Below, piece by piece: positions 1 through 6,817 of a stretch of 9,206 bases of DNA (position 1 is the first letter of the stretch; each line of letters starts with the position of its first letter). The DNA is taken from NCBI GenBank assembly GCA_002433075.1, contig DJHM01000045.1, positions 111,700 to 120,905 of the forward strand, written 5' to 3'. Under the pieces are notes generated by a model. The model saw only the letters and a list, made by a program, of their open reading frames with translations, searched no databases and was not told the origin of the DNA. The translations under genes and the position numbers were made by a program. Source of the DNA: Latescibacteria bacterium UBA6620 (lineage in GTDB: Bacteria; Latescibacterota; UBA2968).

Positions 1-33
1 GGCTGCCAGACCGGCAACCGTTGGCGCGTGTCA
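1..33 (-). promoter_or_regulatory. Selenocysteine UGA codon with bacterial SECIS element
   Basis: Seen: TGA at 31-33, an 11-base spacer (CACGCGCCAAC), then a hairpin at 19 to 1 with arms GGTTGCC and GGCAGCC around the loop GGTCT. The arms pair over seven positions, including one T-G wobble. Known: in Escherichia coli fdhF the SelB-binding hairpin begins at the same distance from UGA, has the loop GGUCU and a bulged U in the same part of the stem. Here the wobble T sits where that bulge would be. Inference: SelB with Sec-tRNA recodes this UGA. The hairpin lies within coding sequence, as is usual in bacteria. It ends exactly at the window edge, so further pairing of the lower stem cannot be judged. 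Confidence 0.88.
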
Positions 34-1104
34 GGCACGGCTGCAATTGTCGATGTAGTTCGACCCGAACCCCACCCGTATGAATTTCTGCATAATGTAG
101 TTGGCTTCGGATGGCGTTCTTCCGGAAGCCACGCCATACACCGCGTGGCGACCGTGGCGAGCAAGGACGGAACGGAATCCCTCTGCCGCTCGATCGAGGG
201 CCGTGTCCCAATCGGTCTCCACCAGGTCGCCGTCGGCGCTTCGAACCAGCGGCTGCTTCAACCTGTCGACGTGTTGAACGAAGTCGAAGGCAAACTGACC
301 CTTCACACAGAGTGCGCCTTCGTTCGCCGGCCCGTCCATCGCCGGACGGATGCCCACGAGTTTATCATCCTTGGACAACAGGTCGACCGAGCACCCCACG
401 CCGCAATACGGGCATACAGATCGTGTTTCTTCCACCTCTCCAGGAAGGTCCACCGCACGCATTGCCTTCCGGTCTGCGAGGGCACCCGTGGGGCACGTCT
501 GCACGCATTGCCCACAGAACGTGCACGAGGAGTCCCTCAGCTCACCATCGAATTCCGTCGTGATCTGCGTTCCGAACCCCCGCCCCTTTATGCTGATCGC
601 ATAGTCCCCCTCCTGTTCGGCGCACACCCTCACGCAGCGATTGCACGAAATACAGAGGTCGTAATCACGATGTATGAAAGGATTACCGTCTTCCTCGAAA
701 GAAACCCCGGACTGCGCGCCTCGAAACCGGCCTGCTCCCGCATCATACCGATCCACGAGGTTCGACAGTTCCTGCGAGGCATATCCACGAAGGGGATCCA
801 CGGTTACCTCGCGATTCTCGGAAACGACCATCTCTACCAACGTCTTGCGATACTTCTCGATAGACTCCGTTGCGGTACGGACAACCATTCCCGGCTCAGC
901 CCGCATTGTACAGGACGCAACAGGGTTCCGAATCCCTTCGACCTCCACAACGCACAGACGACAACTGCCGAATGGTTCCAGCCTGGGGTCATAACAAAGT
1001 GTGGGCACGTCCCTTTCTTCCGCTGTGGCCACTTCATACAGTGTCTGCCCAGGCGAAAAGGCGATGACTTCATCGTCCAGGGTGAGGGTTGGTCGATCAG
1101 ACAT
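1..1104 (-). CDS. fdhA: NAD-linked formate dehydrogenase catalytic (alpha) subunit, selenocysteine-containing, 3' end outside window
   Basis: Catalytic subunit of a cytoplasmic Mo/W-bisPGD formate dehydrogenase, which converts formate to CO2 and passes electrons to the NuoEF-like partner encoded just upstream. Counting from the ATG at 1104: a 2Fe-2S ferredoxin domain (C37, C48, C51, C65), two 4Fe-4S motifs (DLCISCNRCVRVC and SSCTFCGQCVQTCP), then the start of the molybdopterin domain with CPYCGVGC and GALCVKGQ. The frame meets TGA at 31-33 after IDNCSRA but continues HAPTVAGLAA to position 1. In this family that is the active-site Cys/Sec position, so TGA is read here as selenocysteine (U358) and the gene continues beyond the window. 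The start at 1104 is chosen because GGAGGA lies 7 bases upstream; a GTG at 1122 is possible but lacks this. It overlaps the upstream gene by 8 bases (ATGTCTGA), suggesting translational coupling. The identity is firm; the Sec decoding is inferred from the motif and the hairpin. Confidence 0.93.
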
Positions 1105-2764
1105 TCTGATTTCCTCCAGCACGTACGTGCGCGTCGATGTCTTCAGGAAAGTATTTCACGCAGCTTTCTACGATCAGAGGGGCGGCTTGGCCCAGCCCGC
1201 AAGCGCTGGTTGCCTTCATCACTGCGGCGAGGTCCCGGACTTCTTCGTGCCAGGAAGCCGCTTCCCGGGGTCCCTGGGTTCCCTCGAGCCGTTCGTGAAG
1301 TCGTTGAGTCCCGACCCGGCAGGGAAAGCACTTTCCGCAGGATTCTTCTGCAAAGAAATGCATCGCATCTCTGGCGACCTCGACCATATGGCGTCGATCG
1401 TCGAAGACCATGATTCCCCCAGCACCAAGGAATCCGCCCTTCGCCCGAATCGAAGGTTCATCGAGGGTGACGTTCAGGTCTTCTCCTGCGAGAAACCCAC
1501 CCGATAGACCCGCCATCGTAACGGCCTGGATAGAACGTCCATCTGGCGCACCTCCGGCCCAGTTCTCGAGAAGCTCCAGAAGACCAAAACCGAGGGGGAC
1601 CTCGTAGTTGCCCGGCCGGGAAACATCGCCGCTGACGCTGATCACCTTTGTGCCCGCGAAGTCGCTTCGACCCAGGCCTTGATACCAGTCGGCTCCGTGA
1701 ACGAGGATTTTGGGCACGACGGCCAGGGTTTCAACGTTGTTTACAGCCGTGGGAAGATCCTCGAAGCCATTCGTGACGGGATAGGGCGGCCGATTCCGCG
1801 GGTAGGGGTGCTTGCCTTCGAGGCTGTTGAGAAGAGAGGTCTCTTCACCACATATATAGGCCCCGGCCCCTCTGCGAAGATGGACGTAGCAAGGGTTGCC
1901 TGGCCCCAGGGCGTCCACGCCGATGAGTCCGGCACCTTCCGCCTCCCGGATGGCGTTTTCAAGGATTCTATAGGTATTCGGGTATTCGTATCTGAGGTAA
2001 ATGATCGCGCGTTGGGCGCCCGTGGCTAGGGCCGCGATCAGGACCCCTTCGATCACTGCGTGCGGGTCGTAATCCATAATCGTACGGTCCTGGAAGCAAC
2101 CCGGCTCCCCTTCGTCGGCATTGCAGACGATCGTCTTGGGGGATCGATCGGCCTCCGCAACGGCCGTCCACTTGGCCCCCGTCGGGAATCCGGCTCCTCC
2201 CCGACCGACCAGGCCAGATGCGGTGATGCAGTCACGAATCGCGTCAGCGCCCATCTGCAGCGCTCGATTCAGCCCTTCGTAACCGTCGTGGCTCCGATAT
2301 CCTTCCAGGGACGCCCGAGCAGGTTCTCTGATGTGGCGGAATACGCATTCCTCGTGCCCTGCAGGATTGGGGGCCGGCAGGGCGGAAGGCGGCGTGGTTA
2401 CGTGGGAATCTCGATGAATTTCCACGCGGTCTTCGATCAGAACGGGAACAGGATCGTCACAACGTCCGGGGCACGGCATCGCCACGGCGCCGTCCAGGGA
2501 GACCAGGATTTCGTCCGCACCGTGAGAGCGGCATACCGGCCCCGTGCAGACCCGAGGAGACCGATTCGACCGCGGAGCACGCGAGAAGTGATGGTAAAAC
2601 GTTACAGTGCCATAAAGATCGGCCAAGGGATGTCCCAGCCCCTTTGCCACGTCTCGTAACGCTGCGTCCGACAGTTCGCCGTCCCTGTCGTGAATGGCGT
2701 GTAGAATCGGAAGCAGCGGGGCCAGCTGATCGGACCATAAAGCAATGATGTCTTCGTTCGTCAC
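1097..2764 (-). CDS. NAD-linked formate dehydrogenase diaphorase subunit, NuoE-NuoF fusion
   Basis: Electron-transfer and NAD-reducing subunit of the formate dehydrogenase, homologous to NuoE plus NuoF of complex I and to FdsG plus FdsB. Residues here are counted from a TTG at 2803; subtract 13 for the preferred GTG at 2764. Residues 14-130 form a NuoE-like thioredoxin-fold 2Fe-2S domain with C86, C91, C111 and C115. Residues 190-560 are NuoF-like: the GRGGAGFPTGAKW nucleotide/FMN loop (200-212), CNADEGEPG (227-235), ICGEETSLLNSLEG (317-330) and the 4Fe-4S ligands C489, C492, C495 and C535. It runs directly into the alpha subunit with an 8-base overlap. The start is uncertain: the TTG at 2803 lies inside a terminator hairpin, so the GTG at 2764 (VTNEDIIALW) is preferred although its ribosome binding site is weak. 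Fusion of the two small subunits is known in some homologues. A hydrogenase or complex I role is unlikely given the neighbour. Confidence 0.92.
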   Translation of the reverse strand: MTNEDIIALWSDQLAPLLPILHAIHDRDGELSDAALRDVAKGLGHPLADLYGTVTFYHHFSRAPRSNRSPRVCTGPVCRSHGADEILVSLDGAVAMPCPGRCDDPVPVLIEDRVEIHRDSHVTTPPSALPAPNPAGHEECVFRHIREPARASLEGYRSHDGYEGLNRALQMGADAIRDCITASGLVGRGGAGFPTGAKWTAVAEADRSPKTIVCNADEGEPGCFQDRTIMDYDPHAVIEGVLIAALATGAQRAIIYLRYEYPNTYRILENAIREAEGAGLIGVDALGPGNPCYVHLRRGAGAYICGEETSLLNSLEGKHPYPRNRPPYPVTNGFEDLPTAVNNVETLAVVPKILVHGADWYQGLGRSDFAGTKVISVSGDVSRPGNYEVPLGFGLLELLENWAGGAPDGRSIQAVTMAGLSGGFLAGEDLNVTLDEPSIRAKGGFLGAGGIMVFDDRRHMVEVARDAMHFFAEESCGKCFPCRVGTQRLHERLEGTQGPREAASWHEEVRDLAAVMKATSACGLGQAAPLIVESCVKYFPEDIDAHVRAGGNQNV

Positions 2765-2775
2765 GGAGTACCCAG

Positions 2776-2810
2776 AAAAAAGCCACCCTTCGGCAGTGCC
2801 CAAGGGTGGC
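2776..2810 (-). terminator. Intrinsic terminator after the STAS gene, just upstream of the fdh genes
   Basis: On the minus strand a perfect 9-bp stem, GCCACCCTT with AAGGGTGGC, and an 11-base loop are followed directly by TTTTTT (2781 to 2776). It starts 24 bases after the STAS stop and ends 12 bases before the GTG chosen for the diaphorase gene. It fits Rho-independent termination of the HAD-acyl-CoA synthetase-STAS operon. No clear promoter fits between it and the fdh start, so it may also act as an attenuator controlling read-through into fdh. The plus-strand reading has no T tract, so it is directional. Confidence 0.85.
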
Positions 2811-2833
2811 CGGGAACGTTCGCAGCAGCGTTT

Positions 2834-3202
2834 TCAGGATTCCGGCCGGGGGTCCGGAGGCTGGGTAGCGAAGCTCGCCACAGCGCGATCTGCGCTGTCG
2901 AGCGTCCGGAATATCGAGGCCAGCTGTGTAACCAACAGGATGCTCTCGATCTTCTTAGTCACCCCTGTAAGCCGGAGGTCTCCCCCCTCGTTTCGCAGGG
3001 TCGTCAGGCTGGCTGTCATCACGCCGAGCATTGAACTTCCGAACCACTTCACCTTGCTGAAGTCCGCCACGACATTGACAATACCGTCCCTGACGAGGCG
3101 TTTTATATGCTCGTGGAATTCTGACACTTCCGGGCCCGACATCAGCGCACCTGAGACAGAAAGTAGCGCCACGTCGCCCTGAATGTCTTCATCAATTTTC
3201 AT
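2834..3202 (-). CDS. STAS-domain anti-sigma factor antagonist
   Basis: A 122-residue single STAS domain, the usual length for SpoIIAA/RsbV-type anti-anti-sigma factors or bacteriophospholipid/partner-switch regulators. These bind a serine-kinase anti-sigma factor when unphosphorylated and release it when phosphorylated. Seen: the N-terminal strand (VALLSVSGALMSGPEVSEF), a central strand (VNVVADFSKVKWF) and the phospho-site loop GSSMLGV. The usual motif is DSSGLG; here Asp is replaced by Gly and the middle Gly by Met, but the two serines remain. The C-terminus is a Pro-rich tail (PPDPRPES). GGGGGAG precedes the ATG, supporting the start. It lies 50 bases after the acyl-CoA synthetase on the same strand and before a strong terminator, so it is probably the last gene of that operon. 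No kinase, phosphatase or sigma gene is visible in the window, so its partner is unknown. Confidence 0.9.
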   Translation of the reverse strand: MKIDEDIQGDVALLSVSGALMSGPEVSEFHEHIKRLVRDGIVNVVADFSKVKWFGSSMLGVMTASLTTLRNEGGDLRLTGVTKKIESILLVTQLASIFRTLDSADRAVASFATQPPDPRPES

Positions 3203-3252
3203 CGGGGCTCCCCCAGGGGATACATAGAGACAAGAAAAAACAAGTGCTTGCC

Positions 3253-4752
3253 CTAATATATCGTGCCCTGTGGCGATGTGTCAAGATTCCCGACGAGGAT
3301 GTCCCGCAACACCTGACCTTTCGCCCCCCGGGGGATCTGATCGCAGAAAACAACCTTCCGGGGCAGCTTGTAGGAAGCAATCCCATCGGCGGCGTAGGCT
3401 AGCAATCTATCCGCACTGAGCGTGGTATCCTTCCGAGCTACGAAAACCAGGATCTCCTCCCCCACACGCTCGTCTGGTATCCCGGCGACAGCTGCATCAA
3501 GGACGCCGGGGTGCTGTCGAAACACCTCTTCCACCTCCGAAGGATAGATCGTGTAGCCGTGGCGAAGAATGACGTCTTTGATGCGGTCGACGATGTAGAC
3601 CAGCCCGGCTTCGTCGATTCTGGCCACATCTCCCGTGGCCAGCCACCCGTCCCGAATCGTCTGCTCCGTCAGTGCCAGGTCCCGGTAGTAGCCCTTCATC
3701 ACGGCGTGCCCCCGGACGACAAGTTCGCCTGGTCCACCACACGACAACAACGCCCCATCCTTCTCCCGGAGAGCGAGTTCCACTCCATCGATCGCCCTCC
3801 CCACACTCCCCGCTTTTCTGGGAGTGTCCGGGCGACGGAAGACACAGACCGGGGAGGTTTCCGAAAGCCCGTAGCCTTCGAGAACGGTTGCCCCCGACCA
3901 GGCTTCGAATGCGTCTACCAGTTCGGGTTCGATTGGCGCACCTCCAATCAGACACCACTGTAACGTGTCCGGAGAGACACGGTTCTGAGTGCCTGCCTCA
4001 AGGATACGCTGTGCCATCGATGGTACCGCGGCCAGAATTGTTACCGATTTGCGTGATACGAGGTCGAGCGCGATCTCTGCATCGAAGCCGTCGAGATAAA
4101 CGATTGATGCGCCGTGAAGCAACGGGGCGTTCTGCAGGCAGGTCTGCCCAAAGCTATGCGACAGGGGCAGGGCAGCCAATACGGTGTGGTGGCTCCCCCA
4201 GCGATCCCCACTCAGGCTGGACTCACCAACCCATTCGGCGTTTCGGCGGAGGTTCTCGTGAGTAAGCTCAACCCCCTTGGGTTCGCCGGTCGTGCCGGAT
4301 GTGTACAGGATGACGGCCGTATCGGAATTTCTAACGGAAGCGGGCACGATGGCCTCGGGAGCGCTCTTCAACGCACCCTGCACGTCGACGACTGGGATGT
4401 CGTCCTCCACCGTATCCGCGCCGGTTACGCCTCGCTGGATCAGCACGCGCGGCCGGGCGTGGAGGAGTAATCGCCTCACTTCCGTGGCGGTCAGCAGTGG
4501 ATTCAAGGGAACGGCCACCGCCCCGATAGCGAGTGTAGCGAAGTAGGCGACCGTGAAACCGGGCCCATTGGGAAGCGTAAGCGCAACCCGATCTCCCACA
4601 CCCACACCCTCACCGACCAGGTGCGCTGCGCACGCACTGATGGATTGCCACAACTGGGCGCAGGTAAGATCGACATCGTCTCCGTGCAGAACGACCGCCT
4701 CCGGCGAACGGAGCGTGGTCTCCCATAGTCTGCCTGCCAGATTCAATTTCAT
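3253..4752 (-). CDS. AMP-forming acyl-CoA synthetase (FadD-like), A10 lysine replaced by Gln
   Basis: A 499-residue member of the ANL superfamily, near full length for fatty-acid-CoA ligases, which activate a carboxylate with ATP and transfer it to CoA. Seen: the P-loop YTSGTTGEPKG (150-160), LPLSHSFG (196-202), the A5 motif GYGLSETSP (293-301), the A7 motif GWLATGD (369-375), the hinge/A8 region DRIKDVILRHGYTIYPSEVE (389-408) and the C-terminal A10 region IPRGAKGQVLR (473-483). In active relatives the last motif reads roughly PRxxxGKxLR, the Lys being needed for adenylation. Here it is Gln480 (codon CAG, 3313-3315), with a Lys two residues earlier. This could lower adenylation, shift the lysine's role to K478, or reflect a different function. 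The ATG overlaps the upstream HAD stop (ATGA), indicating coupling. No substrate can be assigned; long- or medium-chain acyl is only a guess. Confidence 0.92.
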   Translation of the reverse strand: MKLNLAGRLWETTLRSPEAVVLHGDDVDLTCAQLWQSISACAAHLVGEGVGVGDRVALTLPNGPGFTVAYFATLAIGAVAVPLNPLLTATEVRRLLLHARPRVLIQRGVTGADTVEDDIPVVDVQGALKSAPEAIVPASVRNSDTAVILYTSGTTGEPKGVELTHENLRRNAEWVGESSLSGDRWGSHHTVLAALPLSHSFGQTCLQNAPLLHGASIVYLDGFDAEIALDLVSRKSVTILAAVPSMAQRILEAGTQNRVSPDTLQWCLIGGAPIEPELVDAFEAWSGATVLEGYGLSETSPVCVFRRPDTPRKAGSVGRAIDGVELALREKDGALLSCGGPGELVVRGHAVMKGYYRDLALTEQTIRDGWLATGDVARIDEAGLVYIVDRIKDVILRHGYTIYPSEVEEVFRQHPGVLDAAVAGIPDERVGEEILVFVARKDTTLSADRLLAYAADGIASYKLPRKVVFCDQIPRGAKGQVLRDILVGNLDTSPQGTIY

Positions 4753-5531
4753 TGTTCTTCCAACACGCGTGGCAATTCTCTAATCGAGGGGACGACGAAA
4801 TCAGGTCTGTAACCACCACGTTCCTCTGCCCCCTGCCGTGTTGCGCCTGAAAGGACGAGGGCGGTGCGCATACCAGCCTCCAGACCCATCGCTATGTCCG
4901 TCTCGACACGATCTCCAACGACGATGGTTTCATCGGGCAGTGTTCGGGTACGGGTCCGAGCCGCTCCAGCCATAGCACGGGAGGGCTTTCCGAACACTCC
5001 ATCGATGGGCCTTCTCGTCAGCGCCTCGATCACAGCGATACTCGCACCCGCGTCGATGATGTCCCCTGTGTCCGTCGGACACACAAGGTCCGGATTGGTA
5101 GCGTAGACCCTTGCTCCCGACTTCGCTGCCAGGTAAGCGTGGTGGAGCTTGCCGTAGTCGAGGGTTCTGTCCAGAGACAGAACGACCAACTCCGTCTGAC
5201 CGGGCGTCGCTGCGACCTGCATCCCCGCCTGGACCAGCTGCCCTCTCAGATATTCTTCCCCGACCAGATGGAATCTACCGCCAGGGAATTTCGCGCAGAG
5301 ATGATCAACGGTCGTCGCGACCGAAGTCAGAACATCATCGGGCTCGGTCGGAATTCCAAGACGCGTGAGTTTCTCGGCGTAGCAGGCCGGAGCATCGATC
5401 GGTTTGTTGGTCAAGAAAGCTACTCTAGCCCGCGCCCTCATCCACTCAACAGCCTCTCTCGCCCCTGGGACGAGCTTGTCGCCCAGGTAGATCGTACCGT
5501 CCAGGTCGAGTATGAATCCCTTGATCTTCAT
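4749..5531 (-). CDS. HAD-superfamily phosphatase, NagD / phosphoglycolate phosphatase-like
   Basis: A 260-residue HAD subfamily IIA (NagD/PGP type, C2 cap) phosphatase, the usual length for these cytoplasmic enzymes that dephosphorylate small sugar phosphates or nucleotides. Seen: motif I DLDGTIYLGD (D9 nucleophile, D11 acid/base), motif II LTNKP (T41), the family signature YATNPD (143-148), motif III Lys182 in GVFGKPSR, and motif IV GDRVETDI (D207, D212). It is the first gene of the minus-strand operon, and its stop overlaps the acyl-CoA synthetase start by four bases (ATGA). Its own ribosome binding site is weak (GAAGA close to the ATG), and no clear promoter is seen in the 77 bases shared with the divergent aminotransferase. 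The substrate cannot be read from sequence. Pairing with a ligase and a STAS protein gives no known pathway. Confidence 0.93.
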   Translation of the reverse strand: MKIKGFILDLDGTIYLGDKLVPGAREAVEWMRARARVAFLTNKPIDAPACYAEKLTRLGIPTEPDDVLTSVATTVDHLCAKFPGGRFHLVGEEYLRGQLVQAGMQVAATPGQTELVVLSLDRTLDYGKLHHAYLAAKSGARVYATNPDLVCPTDTGDIIDAGASIAVIEALTRRPIDGVFGKPSRAMAGAARTRTRTLPDETIVVGDRVETDIAMGLEAGMRTALVLSGATRQGAEERGGYRPDFVVPSIRELPRVLEEQ

Positions 5532-5608
5532 TCTTCGAAACCACTTGCAGACGAGGTTACGCGTTCCCGTGGTTCCTTCGCTCTTACGAAACGAGAACGG
5601 GAGGTCGA
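5532..5608. other. Divergent intergenic region between HAD phosphatase and aminotransferase
   Basis: These 77 bases must carry the 5' signals of both divergent genes. The only clear signal is the aminotransferase ribosome binding site GGGAGG (5599-5604). No convincing -35/-10 pair was found on either strand. Confidence 0.5.
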
Positions 5609-6817
5609 TTGGGTCGAGAGGCTGAATCAGACGAAACGTACTGGGAGGACGTTCGTAGTCGCTTTCTCTATGATGAGGACTACGTCTATCTGAACACAGG
5701 ATCTTGGGGCGTTCTTCCCAGGATCGTCTACGAAGACCTGATTGGCGAGCTTCGCGAGCTGGAACGGAACCCCAAGAGGAATTGCGGCGCTCTCGCCAGG
5801 GGCCTGGAAAGCGCTCGCAAACGTCTCGGGACCTTTACCTGTGCGAGCGCGAACGACCTGGCCTTCGTTCCGAACGTGACGTTGGCCATCAATACCGTCG
5901 TCAATGGCCTCGACTGGAATCCCGGCGACGAGATCCTCGCATCCGACCAGGAATACGGCGCCATCGACAACTGCCTGGACAACGCGCGACAGCGATGGGG
6001 CGTGTCGATTCGTCAAGCGAAGCTTCCTATTCCTCCTGACTCTCCGGATCAGATCGTAGACGCTTTCAAATCCGGGATCACCTCCCGCACACGACTCCTC
6101 CTTTGCAACCACATCACGACTCGCACGGGACTGATTGCCCCGATCAAGGCGCTCTCCGACCTTGCACACGAGCACGATGCCCTGATCGCATTCGACGGGG
6201 CACACGGAATCGGTATGTCGCCTCTCGATCTCGAGGAAGTCGGTTGTGACTTCTACGGCGGAAACTCCCATAAGTGGTTGTGCGCGCCCAAGGGAGTCGG
6301 CTTCCTGTATGCATCACCCCGCGTGCAAACCCGAATGAAGCACCTGGTAGTCAGCTGGGGTAGAACCCCGAGGGTCCGGACGAAACCGGCTGTCGCCCTT
6401 CCATCAACGGTGCCCCGTATATGCGGGGCACCGAGACGTGGGGAACGATGTGCTGGCCGTCTTTCAAGGCGACCGGGGCCGCGGTCGCCTTTCAGCAGGA
6501 GATCGGACAGGATCGGGTTGCCGCACGAGGCCTCACGCTGGCCACTTACCTCCGTGAGGGTCTGCAAGGACCTGGACTGGATCGACCTTCTTCCGCCCAC
6601 ACATCCTGAAATGTCCGGATCGATCACGACGTTGATGCTCAAGGCGCAGTCCGGTCCGAACATCGGGCACGCGTTGTTCAACCGGTACCGCATCACGGCC
6701 CCCGTCTCCTGCGAAGTGGACGGACAGAGCATCCGCGTGTCCACGCACATCTACAATAAGCGCGAAGAAGTCGACCGGCTCGTCGAAGCCTTGATCGAGT
6801 TGCGTCAGGCTTCCTGA
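5609..6817 (+). CDS. Class V aminotransferase (cysteine desulfurase / isopenicillin N epimerase-like) with two compensating frameshifts
   Basis: A PLP-dependent fold-type I enzyme of the class V group (cysteine desulfurase, selenocysteine lyase, isopenicillin N epimerase-like). Seen before the break: YLNTGSWGVLP (27-37), FVPNVTLAINTVVNGL (86-101), the PLP-binding Asp/His in AFDGAHG (194-200) and the Schiff-base lysine in GGNSHKWLCAPKG (K222). From about 6360 to 6565 the sensible protein lies in the next frame (for example SINGAPYMRGTETWGT and TGAAVAFQQEIG), while the open frame gives Arg/Pro-rich nonsense. After about 6566 the first frame resumes with DWIDLLPPTHPEMSG through to the stop. A one-base loss near 6360 and a one-base gain near 6565 explain this. 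The start is TTG at 5609, supported by GGGAGG four bases upstream. As written, about 68 residues between active site and C-terminus would be wrong. Decay and sequencing error are both possible. Confidence 0.85.
   Translation: MGREAESDETYWEDVRSRFLYDEDYVYLNTGSWGVLPRIVYEDLIGELRELERNPKRNCGALARGLESARKRLGTFTCASANDLAFVPNVTLAINTVVNGLDWNPGDEILASDQEYGAIDNCLDNARQRWGVSIRQAKLPIPPDSPDQIVDAFKSGITSRTRLLLCNHITTRTGLIAPIKALSDLAHEHDALIAFDGAHGIGMSPLDLEEVGCDFYGGNSHKWLCAPKGVGFLYASPRVQTRMKHLVVSWGRTPRVRTKPAVALPSTVPRICGAPRRGERCAGRLSRRPGPRSPFSRRSDRIGLPHEASRWPLTSVRVCKDLDWIDLLPPTHPEMSGSITTLMLKAQSGPNIGHALFNRYRITAPVSCEVDGQSIRVSTHIYNKREEVDRLVEALIELRQAS

Noticed and set aside
28..1413. Long 461-codon plus-strand open frame
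   Set aside because: It lies antisense to the formate dehydrogenase genes, whose Fe-S and NAD motifs are unmistakable. Its protein is His/Arg/Pro-rich with no recognisable domain.
2060..2659. 199-codon plus-strand open frame
   Set aside because: Antisense shadow of the NuoE-NuoF fusion; no ribosome binding site or recognisable motif.
2803..2803. TTG start for the diaphorase subunit
   Set aside because: It lies within the loop of the terminator hairpin and has no ribosome binding site; the GTG at 2764 better matches the NuoE N-terminus.
3511..4265. Overlapping plus-strand open frames opposite the acyl-CoA synthetase
   Set aside because: High-GC antisense shadows; the minus-strand ligase motifs cover the whole region.
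5627..6271. 214-codon minus-strand open frame
   Set aside because: Antisense to the PLP-binding half of the aminotransferase, which has clear family motifs on the plus strand.
6359..6364. Programmed -1 ribosomal frameshift in the aminotransferase
   Set aside because: A -1 slip after GGT would land on TAG at 6361-6363, and there is no slippery heptamer. The second compensating shift also argues against programming.
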